NCBI GenBank assembly: GCA_009801085.1 | Contig: VNWV01000004.1 | Span: forward strand, 434,001 to 498,000 | Direction: 5' to 3' | Source of the DNA: Lasiodiplodia sp. COLG20 | Taxonomy: Eukaryota; Ascomycota; Dothideomycetes; Botryosphaeriales; Botryosphaeriaceae | Length of the DNA stretch: 64,000 bases | Part shown: in pieces, positions 54,739-64,000 of the stretch | How the letters are laid out: each line of letters begins with the position of its first letter | Numbering within the stretch: the stretch's first letter is position 1 | Program-made: the position numbers and the translations under genes | Notes under the pieces: generated by a model | What the model saw: only the letters and a program-made list of their open reading frames with translations | Told to the model about the DNA's origin: nothing | Databases searched by the model: none

Positions 54739-56345
54739 TCAAATGGTCGAGAACTGAATACCGTACTTCTCCATGATAAAGTACAGCCCATAAGGTCCAT
54801 ACGCTCGCCGATCCTGGTCTTTCCATAGCCTCTCCAACACCTCTACGGCAATGGATATGTGTGTCATCTCGTAGTGGGACTTGGGCAGCATTTCAGCCGT
54901 CTCCTTACGCTGGCACTCCTTGACCATGCACGAGGCAGTAATGACGAGTGGCCAGAGCAGCGTTGACATGTACTGCGGCTCAGAAATATCACTCAAAATG
55001 CACATGACGGCGTCGACCTCATCCTGAACGGCGCAGATGATAGAGGGAGAATCAACAACGGAGCCACATGCGGCGGTAGAGAGGTAGATGCGAAGCGCGT
55101 GTCTGATTATTTCGGCTGTTTTCTTGCGTTCGAAGGTGCCTGAGTCATTTGATGGGCTGGGGAAAGTCCAGTTGTCAATCGAGGCTTTGAGAAAAGAGTG
55201 TTGTGCCTCCAAATGTGGACTGAGTTGCTGCAAACCCTGGGCTTCTTCGGCTAGTCGTTGGCCATGGAACACTGAGACTTGAGGGATGAGCTCGAAGAGA
55301 GCGTGAGCACCGCCGAGCATGGCGCCAAAGGTTCCGTACGAGCCGATGGTGCTATTGAGAGAAGTGATGAATGCATCATTCGGAAGCGTGCGAATTTGCA
55401 TTGTTCCGTATGGGGAGAAAGTATTGCTGGTCACGATGTAGGAATAGAGCTCAATGGCGAAGCCAAAAAGATCATTGAAAGGAGGTCTGTCCTTCGAGAG
55501 CTGCCAGAGGATGAGCTGACGGCACGCACGGAGATGTTGGAATAGATTCACGGCCGTGTTACCCGATAGAACCTGTCATTGGTCAGAGATGAGTTCAGGT
55601 ACTGGACACGGTGGCTTACTTCGTAATGACAGAGCATTATGAGGACTATAAGTAGCCGTGTTGTCTTGACTGCATCATTCTGTAAGTCTGGCTGCCCGAT
55701 TTCTTGCCGAATATTCCGGATGACAGCTTTGTAATGGCTCATTGTGGCCTGAATGACTTCATCGTTCTCTGGCTGCTTGAAGCTCAGGTGCGCGCCACTC
55801 ACGGCAAGCATGGCATGCATCAGGAGGTCGTCCATATACGCTGTAGGGACAAGAGAGGTTATGAAGGGGCTCTTGGACGGAGGTACCATGGCGAGCATGA
55901 CGCCAGTCCGAGAAAGGTAATGTTCGAGAAAACGTATGGAAACCGGACTCGTCGAGCAAGCCCGATCGGGTGCCATGAACGAGTTCAGCATCGGGTTCCA
56001 CATGATGCCAGGGGCAGATGAGTCAACGCTGTAGTCAGCTGTAATGTCACTTTCCACCGGGCAAGCGTCTCCGGAATATCCGGTAGTAGGCGAAAGAGAT
56101 GTTGACTCGGCTGGCGATTCTCCCGTAGAGATGGTGGTTATTCGTTCGTTCGACTTTCGCCCTGCCGGCCACTTGCATTCCAAACCCTTTCCCGCGCAGT
56201 TTGTGCACAACGGCCATATTTCGTCACACTTTTTCTTTCGCTTGCGGCAGGTTAGGCATCCATTACGGGAACGCGGAAAATTTAGGCGGATCTTCGCGCG
56301 CGGTCTTGACATGGATGAGGTCATTTGAGCCGACACTGTACTCAT
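54739..56345 (-). CDS. Zn2Cys6 transcription factor
   Basis: Fungal zinc-cluster activator, probably the regulator of the neighbouring oxidases. Exons 55620-56345 and 54739-55572 (phase 0, donor GTAAGC, acceptor ACAG) give 519 residues. The start is the ATG at 56345; the frame extends upstream only from TTG. The zinc cluster GCLTCRKRKKKCDEIWPLCT continues into NCAGKGLEC, giving the C-x2-C-x6-C-x6-C-x2-C-x6-C spacing. The rest is helical, of the Fungal_trans_2 (Moc3-like) type, with SIRFLEHYLSRTG and FGAMLGGAHALFELIPQ blocks. The upstream region carries three direct repeats of TTATCT-NN-CCGCAG, so it may be autoregulated and nitrogen-controlled. Joining across the intron gives CHYEVLSGNTAVNLFQHLRA, a sensible helix. 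Confidence 0.9.
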
Positions 56346-56354
56346 AGTGGGCAA

Positions 56355-56827
56355 GATTGCATGATAGCTGCGACGGACTGTGGTGGAAAGGGTCGAAAGA
56401 CCGAAGATGCGGAAGATGGCGTGACGGATTGCGGGGGAGGCGCTTATCTAGCCGCAGGGCTGTTATCTTACCGCAGGATCTTATCTTGCCGCAGACACCT
56501 TACCTGATGCGGTAAAAAGAGACACAACGGCTCGTAAGCTGTCATCATCTGTCCGACGTTCCGGTCAGAAGGGATCTGTTGACCTTGCTATATACTACAC
56601 GCGATATAATATGACTTGAAAATTATTTCAGCATGCCGAGGCAATTGCGAACGTCTTTTTATTTGGAATGGTTCAAGGGAGGACTAGAAATGACTACTTT
56701 TTCCGGTGAGCAATATGAATCTACAAAAGAACCCCGAAGTCATCATTCAACATGGTTTAGAGTAGCGATTCATTCATGATGTGAGCTCATTACTAGCTCT
56801 GCGTTACAGTGGCGCCCTGAGCTCAGC
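56355..56827. promoter_or_regulatory. Gap between RidA-amine oxidase 3' end and the regulator
   Basis: 473 bp holding the regulator's promoter (with the direct repeats) and the 3' flank of the amine oxidase. Repeats aside, nothing else is recognised; 56580-56700 is A/T-rich. Confidence 0.5.
56444..56494. promoter_or_regulatory. Three direct repeats TTATCT-NN-CCGCAG upstream of the regulator
   Basis: Copies start at 56444 (TTATCTAGCCGCAGG), 56463 (TTATCTTACCGCAGG) and 56481 (TTATCTTGCCGCAG), spaced 18-19 bp. Each joins TTATCT, the reverse of the GATA-factor site AGATAA, to CCGC, the half-site type used by Zn2Cys6 proteins. They lie 100-150 bp before the regulator's ATG. A fourth, imperfect element (TTACCTGATGCGG) follows at 56500. 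Confidence 0.75.
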
Positions 56828-58825
56828 TTACGCCTTCCCAACAAGCTTCCTGACGACCTCGTCAGCAGCCCTCTGACCCGAGGTCAGAGCACCCTCCAAG
56901 TAACCCTTCCACTCAAACGCAAACTCCCCTCCGGCGAGATGGATGTTTCCAACCGGCTCCCTCAGCGTCGCACCATGCTCCCTCAGGAGCCCAGGACCCA
57001 TCGCCGAGGTCGGCGCGCCCCAAATATACGGCTCCTTCGTCCACTCAACACAGTTAAACTCCAGCACATCCCGCGCCCGATCGGCCAACTCGGGCCCGAC
57101 CAGGCGGGCCAAGTGCTCGATAATGGCATCCTCGCGCTCCAGCTCGCTCTTCTCGTGCCACGCAGCGGCCACGTCGCCGGCAACGAAGTAGGCCAGGCTG
57201 TTCTGCTCGTCGGTGCAGACGTCCCAGCCGAAGCAGATGGGGCCGACGGTGCTGTTGACCTTGCCCGAGAAGCCGGCGGCGCGCCACCACGCCTCCTTGT
57301 ACGTCAGCAGGGCCTTGGCGTAGATGCCTGGCTTGGTGCGTCTGACGACGGTGCGCTTGGCGCGCGGGAGCGGCGGCGTGAAGCGGATCGAGCTGTAGGT
57401 GTTGGAAGGGTTGGCCATGATGACCTTCTTGGCTTTGAAGCGCTGGCCGGATGAGGTGGTTACGAGGCACGGGTGCAGGCTGTCGTTTTCCAGTTGCTGG
57501 ATTTCGTCGACGGGGCTGTTGAGGAGGATGGTGCCGGGTTTCATGGCGCTCGCGAGGCTGGTAGCGATGGAGGACGTGCCTAGTGAAATTGTGAGTTGCG
57601 TCCTGATGCAGAGGAAGATGCATCATACCAGTCTTGATTTTGAGAGATTGGGCTCCCATCTCCCCCTCGCTCACAAGGCTCTGGAATCCAAATCCAGACT
57701 GGACGTAGTCCAGGAAGTATTGCGCTCCAACCTCGCGGGGCTCTCGGCCCACGATGGCGCTGACCATATTGCTACACATAGCCTGGATGACGGGATTGCT
57801 GGTATCGACACCTTTCATCTTCAGCCATTCAATGAAGGAGACGTCTTCGTCGGCAGGGAAGGTGTCCCATCTCCGGATATCCGAACGACTGGCGCCTTCC
57901 TGAATCGCCATGATGAGTTTCTGCACCTCTTCCGGCGCTCCACTCTGCCACCATCAATCGTTAGCACACACAACCCTCAACCCACCGCTCCCAAAATACG
58001 CTCACTCACCTCGCCCACAGGAACATCCTCCCCCACCAACCTAACAACCCTTCCCTCCCCCATCTCAAAAATCGTATACCCCTCGGTATACTGCTCCGCC
58101 GTCTCCAGCCCAAACCTCCGCACCAGCCCGTACACCGTCGGCTGCGTCGTCTTATTAATCCACGTCGCACCCATCTCGACTGCCCCCGGCCCGGTCCGCA
58201 GCCGCTGCGTGCGGCTGCGCCCGCCCACGCGGTGCTTGGCTTCGAGCACCACCGTCGCCAATCCGGCCCGCTGCGTCTCGTGCGCCGCCATCAGCCCTGA
58301 GAAGCCGCCTCCGATAACAACAACATCGACCTTAGTCGGCGTAACAGCAGCAACGCCGTCGCCGCCATCGTTGCTCGACCACGGCACCGCCTCCCCGCCC
58401 ACCCACGCCGTCGCCTCGATCTCGAACTTGGCCTCGGGGAACGCGAGGTGCGGGACGGGCACGAGCGTCGTGACGGGCTTGTGGGAAGCGTTGAGCGCGG
58501 CGACGACGGCCTCGACGAGCGGCTGCCCGTGCGCCTGCAGGTCCCAGTCGACGACGTAGAAAGTCAACTTCACGACGTCGCGCAGCGTGGCGCCGGCGGC
58601 GGCGAGGGCGGCGGCGAGGTTGGCGAGGGCCTGGTCGACCTGTGCGGGGAAGTCGTCGGGCCAGGTGCCGTCGGCGCGTTGGGCGGTTTGGCCCGAGGTG
58701 TGGATGGTGCGGCCCGGCCCGGAGGTGGTGGCTGCGGCGGAGTACCATTGCGGGTGTGCGTCGGGGAGGGCGGGGGTGCTGGGGGTGGTGAAGGTAAGGG
58801 TGGGGCGGGTGTCGCGGGGGGCCAT
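56828..58825 (-). CDS. RidA-like domain fused to a flavin amine oxidase
   Basis: Exons 58010-58825, 57629-57944 and 56828-57579 give 627 residues. Residues ~20-145 are a YjgF/RidA-like domain (IHTSGQTAQRADGTW, QVDQALANLAAALAAAGATL, VVKLTFYVVDWD, KFEIEATAWVGG). Residues ~166 onward are a monoamine-oxidase-type flavoprotein: VDVVVIGGGFSGLMAA for FAD, MGATWINKTTQPTVYGLVRR, then NIHLAGGEFAFEWKGYLEGA near the C-terminus. Amine oxidases make reactive imines and RidA proteins hydrolyse them, so the fusion makes chemical sense. But the usual catalytic Arg of RidA (PAR) appears replaced (KPVTT), so the deaminase activity may be lost. The flavin site has WGAPTSAMGPG without the Cys of covalent MAO-A/B. 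Upstream, at 59076, lies the same motif as before the regulator. Confidence 0.9.
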
Positions 58826-59929
58826 GGTTGTGGGTAGTTTGGAGGGAGAGAATGTTTGGGAAGGGGAGTAAGGTAAAACGGTGAAGTGGTTGTTGTTTGT
58901 CTATGGGTTGCTTTCTGATTGCTCAAGGGTTTTTATAGAGGTTCGGCAGCAGACCGCGGAACTGCATCACTCCTTCTGCGTAACATTGTTGCCTAACGAA
59001 TGACAACTGCAAATAGAAATCCTGCAGAGCTCAGTGTTCACTTTGGCATGGTTGCAGATTCCTGATCCACAGGGCTTATCTACCCGCATCGCGGCAACGC
59101 GGCTAGATAAGATCCGCACTCAGGATTGCTTGGATGGCGAGACAACAAGGGGTTTGAGTCCTCTGAAGCGCGCATAGTTCATTTAGATGAGCCTAAATGC
59201 TCGATGTGGAAATACTAATGACTGGTACGAGAATAAAGTCTGAAATGGCTTTGCGGCCTGGTTTGAACTTCTGAGTGTTGTTTGAACGCACTGTTGTGCG
59301 GGGTCAAGAAAATGGTGAGAACATCTACGGCACCAACACTTTGCACCCAGCCACCCGTCCGTTACCTTCCCAACTGGTTTTCTAGACGATTCCAAGTTTG
59401 CAAAAAAAAAAAAAAACCCCTAGAATGCGTGCGGCAAACCGCAGCTTAGTACTACCCCACACTCTGTCCTGAGCATTCTCTTCTCTTAAACAGGATCGCC
59501 TTATCCAATAAGATATCTACCCCTATTGATCAAATATTAAACTCGTTCGCATGTATTTGGCCAGCACATGGCCATGTTGGAAACCGAGCAACACACGGTC
59601 CCGACAGCTTGTCGCCGTATTGTTGCCTAAAGCGGTTAGCGCACTTCGGGCTTCGGGAGATAAGTTCGGGTGCAGCACAGCCTTCCGCCGCCCGAGATTT
59701 TGACTTTCCGCGTCTTCCACACCAAACCGAATGTGACGCTTTTGCTACGCCTGCTTCGCGATGCGTGTCCGGCCTCCGCGGAAAGTCCGCGGGGTAGCAA
59801 GTTGTTCATCACCACCAGCACCTATAAATTCCGGACATCCGTCCAGCAATGTATCCATCAACATTCGAGGTTACATTGCATAGAGCTCTCAGAACCCCTT
59901 CTCCTGATCCATCCCGCATTCCTTCCAAC
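58826..59929. promoter_or_regulatory. Divergent region between the RidA-amine oxidase and SDR genes
   Basis: 1104 bp between divergent cluster genes. Holds the inverted TTATCT/CCGC pair at 59076-59110, an A-tract at 59402-59414, and a GGAGATAAGTT GATA-type site near 59656. No gene supported. Confidence 0.5.
59076..59110. promoter_or_regulatory. Inverted pair of TTATCT-NN-CCGC motifs
   Basis: TTATCTACCCGC at 59076-59087 and its inverted partner GCGGCTAGATAA at 59099-59110, which reads TTATCTAGCCGC on the other strand, identical to the first 12 bases of the copy at 56444. Located ~250-285 bp before the RidA-amine oxidase ATG. A likely shared regulatory element of the cluster. Confidence 0.75.
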
Positions 59930-61041
59930 ATGTCGGAAATCAAAATCTCCAGCGACGCCTTTCAAACTCTCAAGGACAAGATCGTCCTCATCACCGGTCA
60001 GCCGACCCTTCGTCTTCGCAAGCATTCGTACTGACTGCAAGAAGGTGGTTCGTCTGGCATTGGGCTCGCCGCCGCGAAGCTGGCTATCAAGTCAGGCGCC
60101 AAGGTTGTCGTAGGAGACGTCAATCCGTTGCCACCCGTGGAGCAGAACCCCAGCATCCACTTCGTCTCCACCGACGTGACGTCCTGGGGTTCCGTCACCG
60201 CCCTATTCGAAGCTGCGCAGAAGCTGCACGGGAGAGTGGACCACGTCTTCGCCAACGCTGGTAGGATCCTCCATGGGGCTAAACCACTTGAGCTTCGTCT
60301 CTAACGCGTAACAATATCCAGGCATTGCACCCAGAACCACTTTCCTCGAGGACACATTGAACGAGGACGGGACTCTCCGGGAGCCGGACTGGCGAACCAT
60401 AGACGTCAACCTAAAGGGCGTGCTCAAAACCGTAACGCAGGGACTGCACCATCTCAAGAAGAACGGAGCCGCCGGAGGCAGCGTCGTCATCACCGCTTCC
60501 GTCACCAGTAAGCCACACACCACCAGACCCCCATTCCCACCCCCACCGCTAACAACACTTTTGCGGCGACAGGCTACACCCCCTTCGAAGGCACAGACTA
60601 CGGTGAGCCACCCCTCATCCCCCCTCCCCCCCTCGGTCCCCACCGCTAACCCAACACCTCACAGGCGTCGCCAAACACGCCGTCTGGGCCCTCATGCGCA
60701 ACCTGGCCCTGCACCTGACCGCCGCCGCGCTGCCCATCCGCATCAACGCCATCGCGCCCAGCTGGACCGCCTCCGGCATGGTCGACGGCAAAGAGGTGGC
60801 GGCCCTGGGCGGCGAGGTGCAGACGTCCGAGGCCGCGGCGCGGTCGGCGTTGTTTCTGATGGCTGATGCCGCTGCTCCGCACGGTTTGTTGGTGCAGTCG
60901 CATGCTGGGCGCTACAAGGACGTTGAGCAGGCGTTCGTGGCTGCGGCGGCGGAAGTGTATCCGGAGGGGCTGAGGGGGGAGGGGGAGCATGGCGGGGCGA
61001 CGCTGGAGAGGTTGAGGGAGAGGGGGGCGGCGAGGGAGTAG
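59930..61041 (+). CDS. Short-chain dehydrogenase/reductase, five exons
   Basis: NAD(P)-dependent oxidoreductase of the classical SDR type. Exons 59930-59996, 60045-60260, 60322-60507, 60573-60602 and 60665-61041 join in frame to 291 residues. The cofactor motif TGGSSGIG is split by the first intron; FANAG, then SVVITAS and the catalytic Y-x3-K (YGVAK) are intact; the tyrosine lies at the exon 4-5 edge. Exon 4 is only 30 bp, so the gene is easily mis-annotated. The C-terminus is Gly/Glu-rich. The gene lies between the amine oxidase and the flavin monooxygenase; a role in the same pathway (e.g. alcohol/ketone interconversion) is inferred. Confidence 0.88.
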
Positions 61042-61674
61042 GGTGGGGGGTAGGGGCGAAGCTGGGGTGCTGGGACGGGACGTTGCGGTCTGATTTGGAC
61101 AGGGCTTGAGTTGGTTTAGAATAATGAATCTCCCCCAGGAGGATTTTGAAATAAGCATTACAGAGTGCAGTGAGTAATTTATCGAAGAAGACAGACAGTG
61201 GAACTGAGTAACTAAATATTGGAGATTTGAGGGTGAAACCTCTCCTAGAGATCTTGGTGAGGCATTGAGCAAGCGTGTTAGTATACGATTTCCCAAAACG
61301 AAAGATATTGCTGGTCTTCATCACCCTGGTGCTAACGGGTGGAATTGTATTCATTTTTTGTATGGTGGGAGATTATACGCACGGAACTCACCACAAGGGA
61401 TATCGTTCTGCTAAGTAGGCATTTAAGTTCGTTTTTCTCACTCTCCTTTCACTTCTTAGCAGCTTCGTTTCGTACATAGAACTAAGTCGAATTTAAACTC
61501 ACTTCTTTTCGTAACATTGTTGACTTTTCCAGCCAGGTTTTGAATTCATACAGATATTAAAAAAACTCAGAGTTATCGATGTATTGTATCTATACCGTCT
61601 ATCTCTCCCATAAGGACTCCAGAAACTCAACCGTCAAACAATATGCCAACCGTAATCTAAACACGACCACGTAA
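61042..61674. other. Convergent gap SDR/monooxygenase
   Basis: 633 bp of 3' flank between convergent genes, A/T-rich in its second half. No gene or repeat. Confidence 0.4.
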
Positions 61675-63159
61675 CTACGACGACACCCGCCTCAACTCCA
61701 ACCCCCGCGTAACATCTCCAACCTTCGCATTCCACAGATCCGAAAAGTAGCTCCACCTCGCCTTCCACGGGCCCCTATCGCCCGCCTTCGGCAGCCGCTC
61801 CAACGCCCTATTCACATACCCACTACTCAACTTCATAAACGGCTCAGGCCGCACCTCCTCGCCCTCGCCCACGCGCGCCACGCAGCTCGTCGCCCCCTCA
61901 TCACGCATCCGCCTCATCACCCGCGTGACCAGCTGCGCCGCCGCATCCGCGCCCAGCGTCCACGACGCATTCGCGTACCCGATCATAAACGCCGCGTTCG
62001 GCACGTCCTGCATCAACGCACCCTTCCACAACAACTTCTCCCCAAACCTTACCTCCCGCCCATCCACCACCATCCGCGCCCCGCCTCCCATCCGCATCTT
62101 CAGCCCCGTCGCGGTCACGATGATGTCGCACGGCAGCTCCGCGCCGGAGGCGAGCGCGATGCCGGCGGCAGTGACGCGCGCGATGGTATCAGTCACGACG
62201 CTGGCATTGCCGCCGGGATGCAGCGCGGCGAAGAAGTCGGCGTCCGGGCACGCGCACACGCGCTGGTCCCACGGGTCGTACCGCGGGTTGAAGTGCGGGT
62301 CGTACGCGACGCCGCTGCCCGCCAGCGCCGCTTCGGTCTCGCTGCGCAGGAGACGGCGGGCGAGGGCCGGGCAGGCGCGGCAGAAGAAGTAGAAGAGGTA
62401 GCCCGTGAGCAGGTAGCGCCAGCGGATGAGGTGGTGGGCGGCGGGCGCGGAGAGGAGGGAGCGGAGGAGGTTGTCGAGGGTGCTGGTGAGGGGCTGGGAG
62501 ACGATGTAGCTGGGCGAGCGCTGCAGCATCGTGACGTGCGCGGCGCCGCTGGAGGCCAGGTTGGGCAGGAGCGTGATGGCTGTGGCGCCGCTGCCGATGA
62601 TGACGATGCGCTGGCCGGTGTAGTCCAGGTCGGATGGCCAGAACTGCGGGTGCACGACTTGGCCGGCGAAGGCTTCTAGGCCGGGGATCGTGGCGCTTAG
62701 GGCTTCGTCGTAGTCGTAGTAGCCGGTGCCCATGATGAGGAAGGTTGCGTAGAATGTCTTTGGTGCGGCGTCCGAGCCGGAAGTGACGACGACGTCCAGC
62801 CGCCACTTTTGCAGCTCGGAAGACCAGCTGGCCGTCTGCAGTTTGTGGCGGAACTGGATGTGCGAGTCGATTCCTTCTGAGGCGGCGGCTTCTTTCATGT
62901 AGTTGACGATGGCTGGGCCTTCGGCTATGCAGCGCTCGTCCATCCATGGCCGCCAGGGGAAGCCGAATGTGTAGAGGTCCGAGTCGGACCGGATGCCCGG
63001 GTACTTGAAAAGATCCCAGGTCCCGCCGATGCTGTCGCGCGCCTCAAGGATGGTGTAGCTGGTGCCGGCTGGTAGCTGCGTTTGGACACGGTAGGCTGCG
63101 TTGATGCCGGATATTCCGGCGCCGATGATGACTACGTCGAAGTCGGTTTGCGCATCCAT
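61675..63159 (-). CDS. Baeyer-Villiger-type flavin monooxygenase
   Basis: FAD/NADPH monooxygenase that inserts one oxygen into ketones or heteroatoms. Single coding exon, 494 residues from the ATG at 63159. FAD motif VVIIGAGISGINAAYRVQ at the N-terminus; WDLFKYPGIRSDSDLYTFGF as in the family; the class B fingerprint FAGQVVHPQFWPSD; the NADPH motif VIIGSGATAI; and VTATGLKMRMGGG toward the C-terminus. Just before the ATG, on the coding strand, a long T tract ends in GCAG, so a 5'-UTR intron acceptor is likely there. All motifs are intact. As the last gene of the cluster it could act on a ketone made by the SDR; this is inference. Confidence 0.92.
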   Translation of the reverse strand: MDAQTDFDVVIIGAGISGINAAYRVQTQLPAGTSYTILEARDSIGGTWDLFKYPGIRSDSDLYTFGFPWRPWMDERCIAEGPAIVNYMKEAAASEGIDSHIQFRHKLQTASWSSELQKWRLDVVVTSGSDAAPKTFYATFLIMGTGYYDYDEALSATIPGLEAFAGQVVHPQFWPSDLDYTGQRIVIIGSGATAITLLPNLASSGAAHVTMLQRSPSYIVSQPLTSTLDNLLRSLLSAPAAHHLIRWRYLLTGYLFYFFCRACPALARRLLRSETEAALAGSGVAYDPHFNPRYDPWDQRVCACPDADFFAALHPGGNASVVTDTIARVTAAGIALASGAELPCDIIVTATGLKMRMGGGARMVVDGREVRFGEKLLWKGALMQDVPNAAFMIGYANASWTLGADAAAQLVTRVMRRMRDEGATSCVARVGEGEEVRPEPFMKLSSGYVNRALERLPKAGDRGPWKARWSYFSDLWNAKVGDVTRGLELRRVSS

Positions 63160-64000
63160 GGTTCCGGAGTCTGCAAAAAAAAACAATCGTGAATGTGTGA
63201 CAGCAGAGAAGAAGTGATGGATGTGTTAGGAAAGTAGATTTTGAATGAAGACAATGGCCGAATTTAATACAAGGCACTGAACGGATGAGTGACACCCGCT
63301 TCGCTCACCGACGCGAAAGCATGCTCACGCCCGGAACACGAGTGTTCCGAATAGCCCTATATTCGCCTTTCCGGGAAATGTTGGAGTGTGCTTCACGACT
63401 GCACTTCGGCCGATCTGGGTGGGGCAGGTTTCGCGCGGGTCCTGCCAAAACGGGAAACAACCCGACGATTAAGCTTGATCTACCCCCTTGAAAAGGTTCG
63501 CCCCGCGCCCGATCCCCAGAATCTCAGCCACCCGAACTCCCGAGTGGCATACCTTCGGCCGATCCGAGTTGGTCGGGACGAAAGAACAAGTATAACCGAG
63601 AACTACGTTGGATCCTGCGGAACCCACAGACTAGGTCATTGCTCTTTGTCCGCGGGCACCGTTCGTGTTCAGTAGTACCGCTTGGCAGGATCCTTAAATT
63701 CCTAGCAAAGGAGGCTAGTTATTCTGTATCATTGCCGAGAAGTTACTACCTCCGCTATCGCCCAGTGCTGTCCTTAATGGATGGGCTTGTTCATCGGCTG
63801 CAAAATGTGAGCCCTTGGCGCCGAAACAAACTTGAATTTCAATGGAGTAATGCTATTTCTGTCTAGAACAAAAGGCAGAAATAGCTGTAGTAAATTATTG
63901 CAGTTAGTGATAATTATGAATTGCGTGAAGACTGATATTGTTTTGGAGTGGTCCTTATCCTCTACAATGACTAAGCTACTTATACACGTGATATGACGCA
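63160..64000. promoter_or_regulatory. Upstream region of the monooxygenase with repeated CTTCGGCCGATC
   Basis: About 840 bp to the window edge without a supported gene. It contains CTTCGGCCGATC twice, at 63404-63415 and 63553-63564, and several CCGAA/TTCGG elements nearby (e.g. CACCCGAACTCCCGAGTGG at 63521-63547 region). The CGGCCG core is the kind of site bound by zinc-cluster proteins. The last 250 bp is A/T-rich. Confidence 0.5.

Noticed and set aside
59076..59170. Possible tRNA (GGTTTGAGTCCTC looks like a B box)
   Set aside because: No matching A box or acceptor stem pairing could be found; the upstream part is the inverted TTATCT/CCGC element.

Overview
This window comes from the nuclear genome of a filamentous ascomycete (Pezizomycotina; Dothideomycetes is my best guess but is not proven). 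The reasons are dense genes on both strands, short introns of about 45-120 bp with GTRNGY donors and CTNAC branch sites, GPI-anchored wall enzymes, HET-domain genes, a Zn2Cys6 regulator and a large family of LPxE(I/L)RNxIY (2EXR-type) proteins. Exon structures given here were built by hand from reading frame, splice consensus and family similarity. No transcript data were available.

Layout. 0-8 kb holds core and secreted metabolism: the 3'-truncated gamma-glutamyl phosphate reductase PRO2, a CRH-like GH16 wall transglycosylase, a GH20 beta-N-acetylhexosaminidase and a CYP52-like P450. 8.5-17 kb is more accessory: a HET-domain protein, then a 1701-residue CorA-like membrane protein that only appears as one gene after three introns are removed. 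18-22.8 kb carries an alternative NADH dehydrogenase-like protein and a ten-exon DUR3-type urea transporter. 25.4-29.5 kb is a divergent pair of mitochondrial genes, AIM24 and ATM1, sharing a promoter of about 250 bp.

24.2-43.3 kb is the most unusual part. It holds ten 2EXR-type paralogues (E1-E10 below), nine of them consecutive from 29.97 to 43.3 kb. One (E7) is broken by a TAG exactly where most paralogues keep a tryptophan. In the intergenic gaps lies a family of ~85-bp near-perfect palindromes with the core AGCTATCGTCCGGACG. I found them nowhere else in the window, and they sit 3' of the genes, mostly between convergent pairs. E4 has four 21-bp repeats over its start codon, each with an in-frame ATG. 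A second HET gene closes the region at 45.4 kb.

46.4-51.7 kb has an alpha/beta hydrolase with a GC-AG intron, RAD54 (whose start codon appears to be split by an intron) and a small membrane protein. 53.3-63.2 kb looks like a catabolic or specialised-metabolism cluster: an amidohydrolase-2 decarboxylase-like enzyme, a Zn2Cys6 regulator, a RidA-amine oxidase fusion, a short-chain dehydrogenase and a Baeyer-Villiger-type flavin monooxygenase. The regulator and the amine oxidase fusion share an upstream motif (TTATCT-NN-CCGC) that joins a GATA-factor site to a CCGC triplet. This suggests control by nitrogen status together with the cluster's own regulator.
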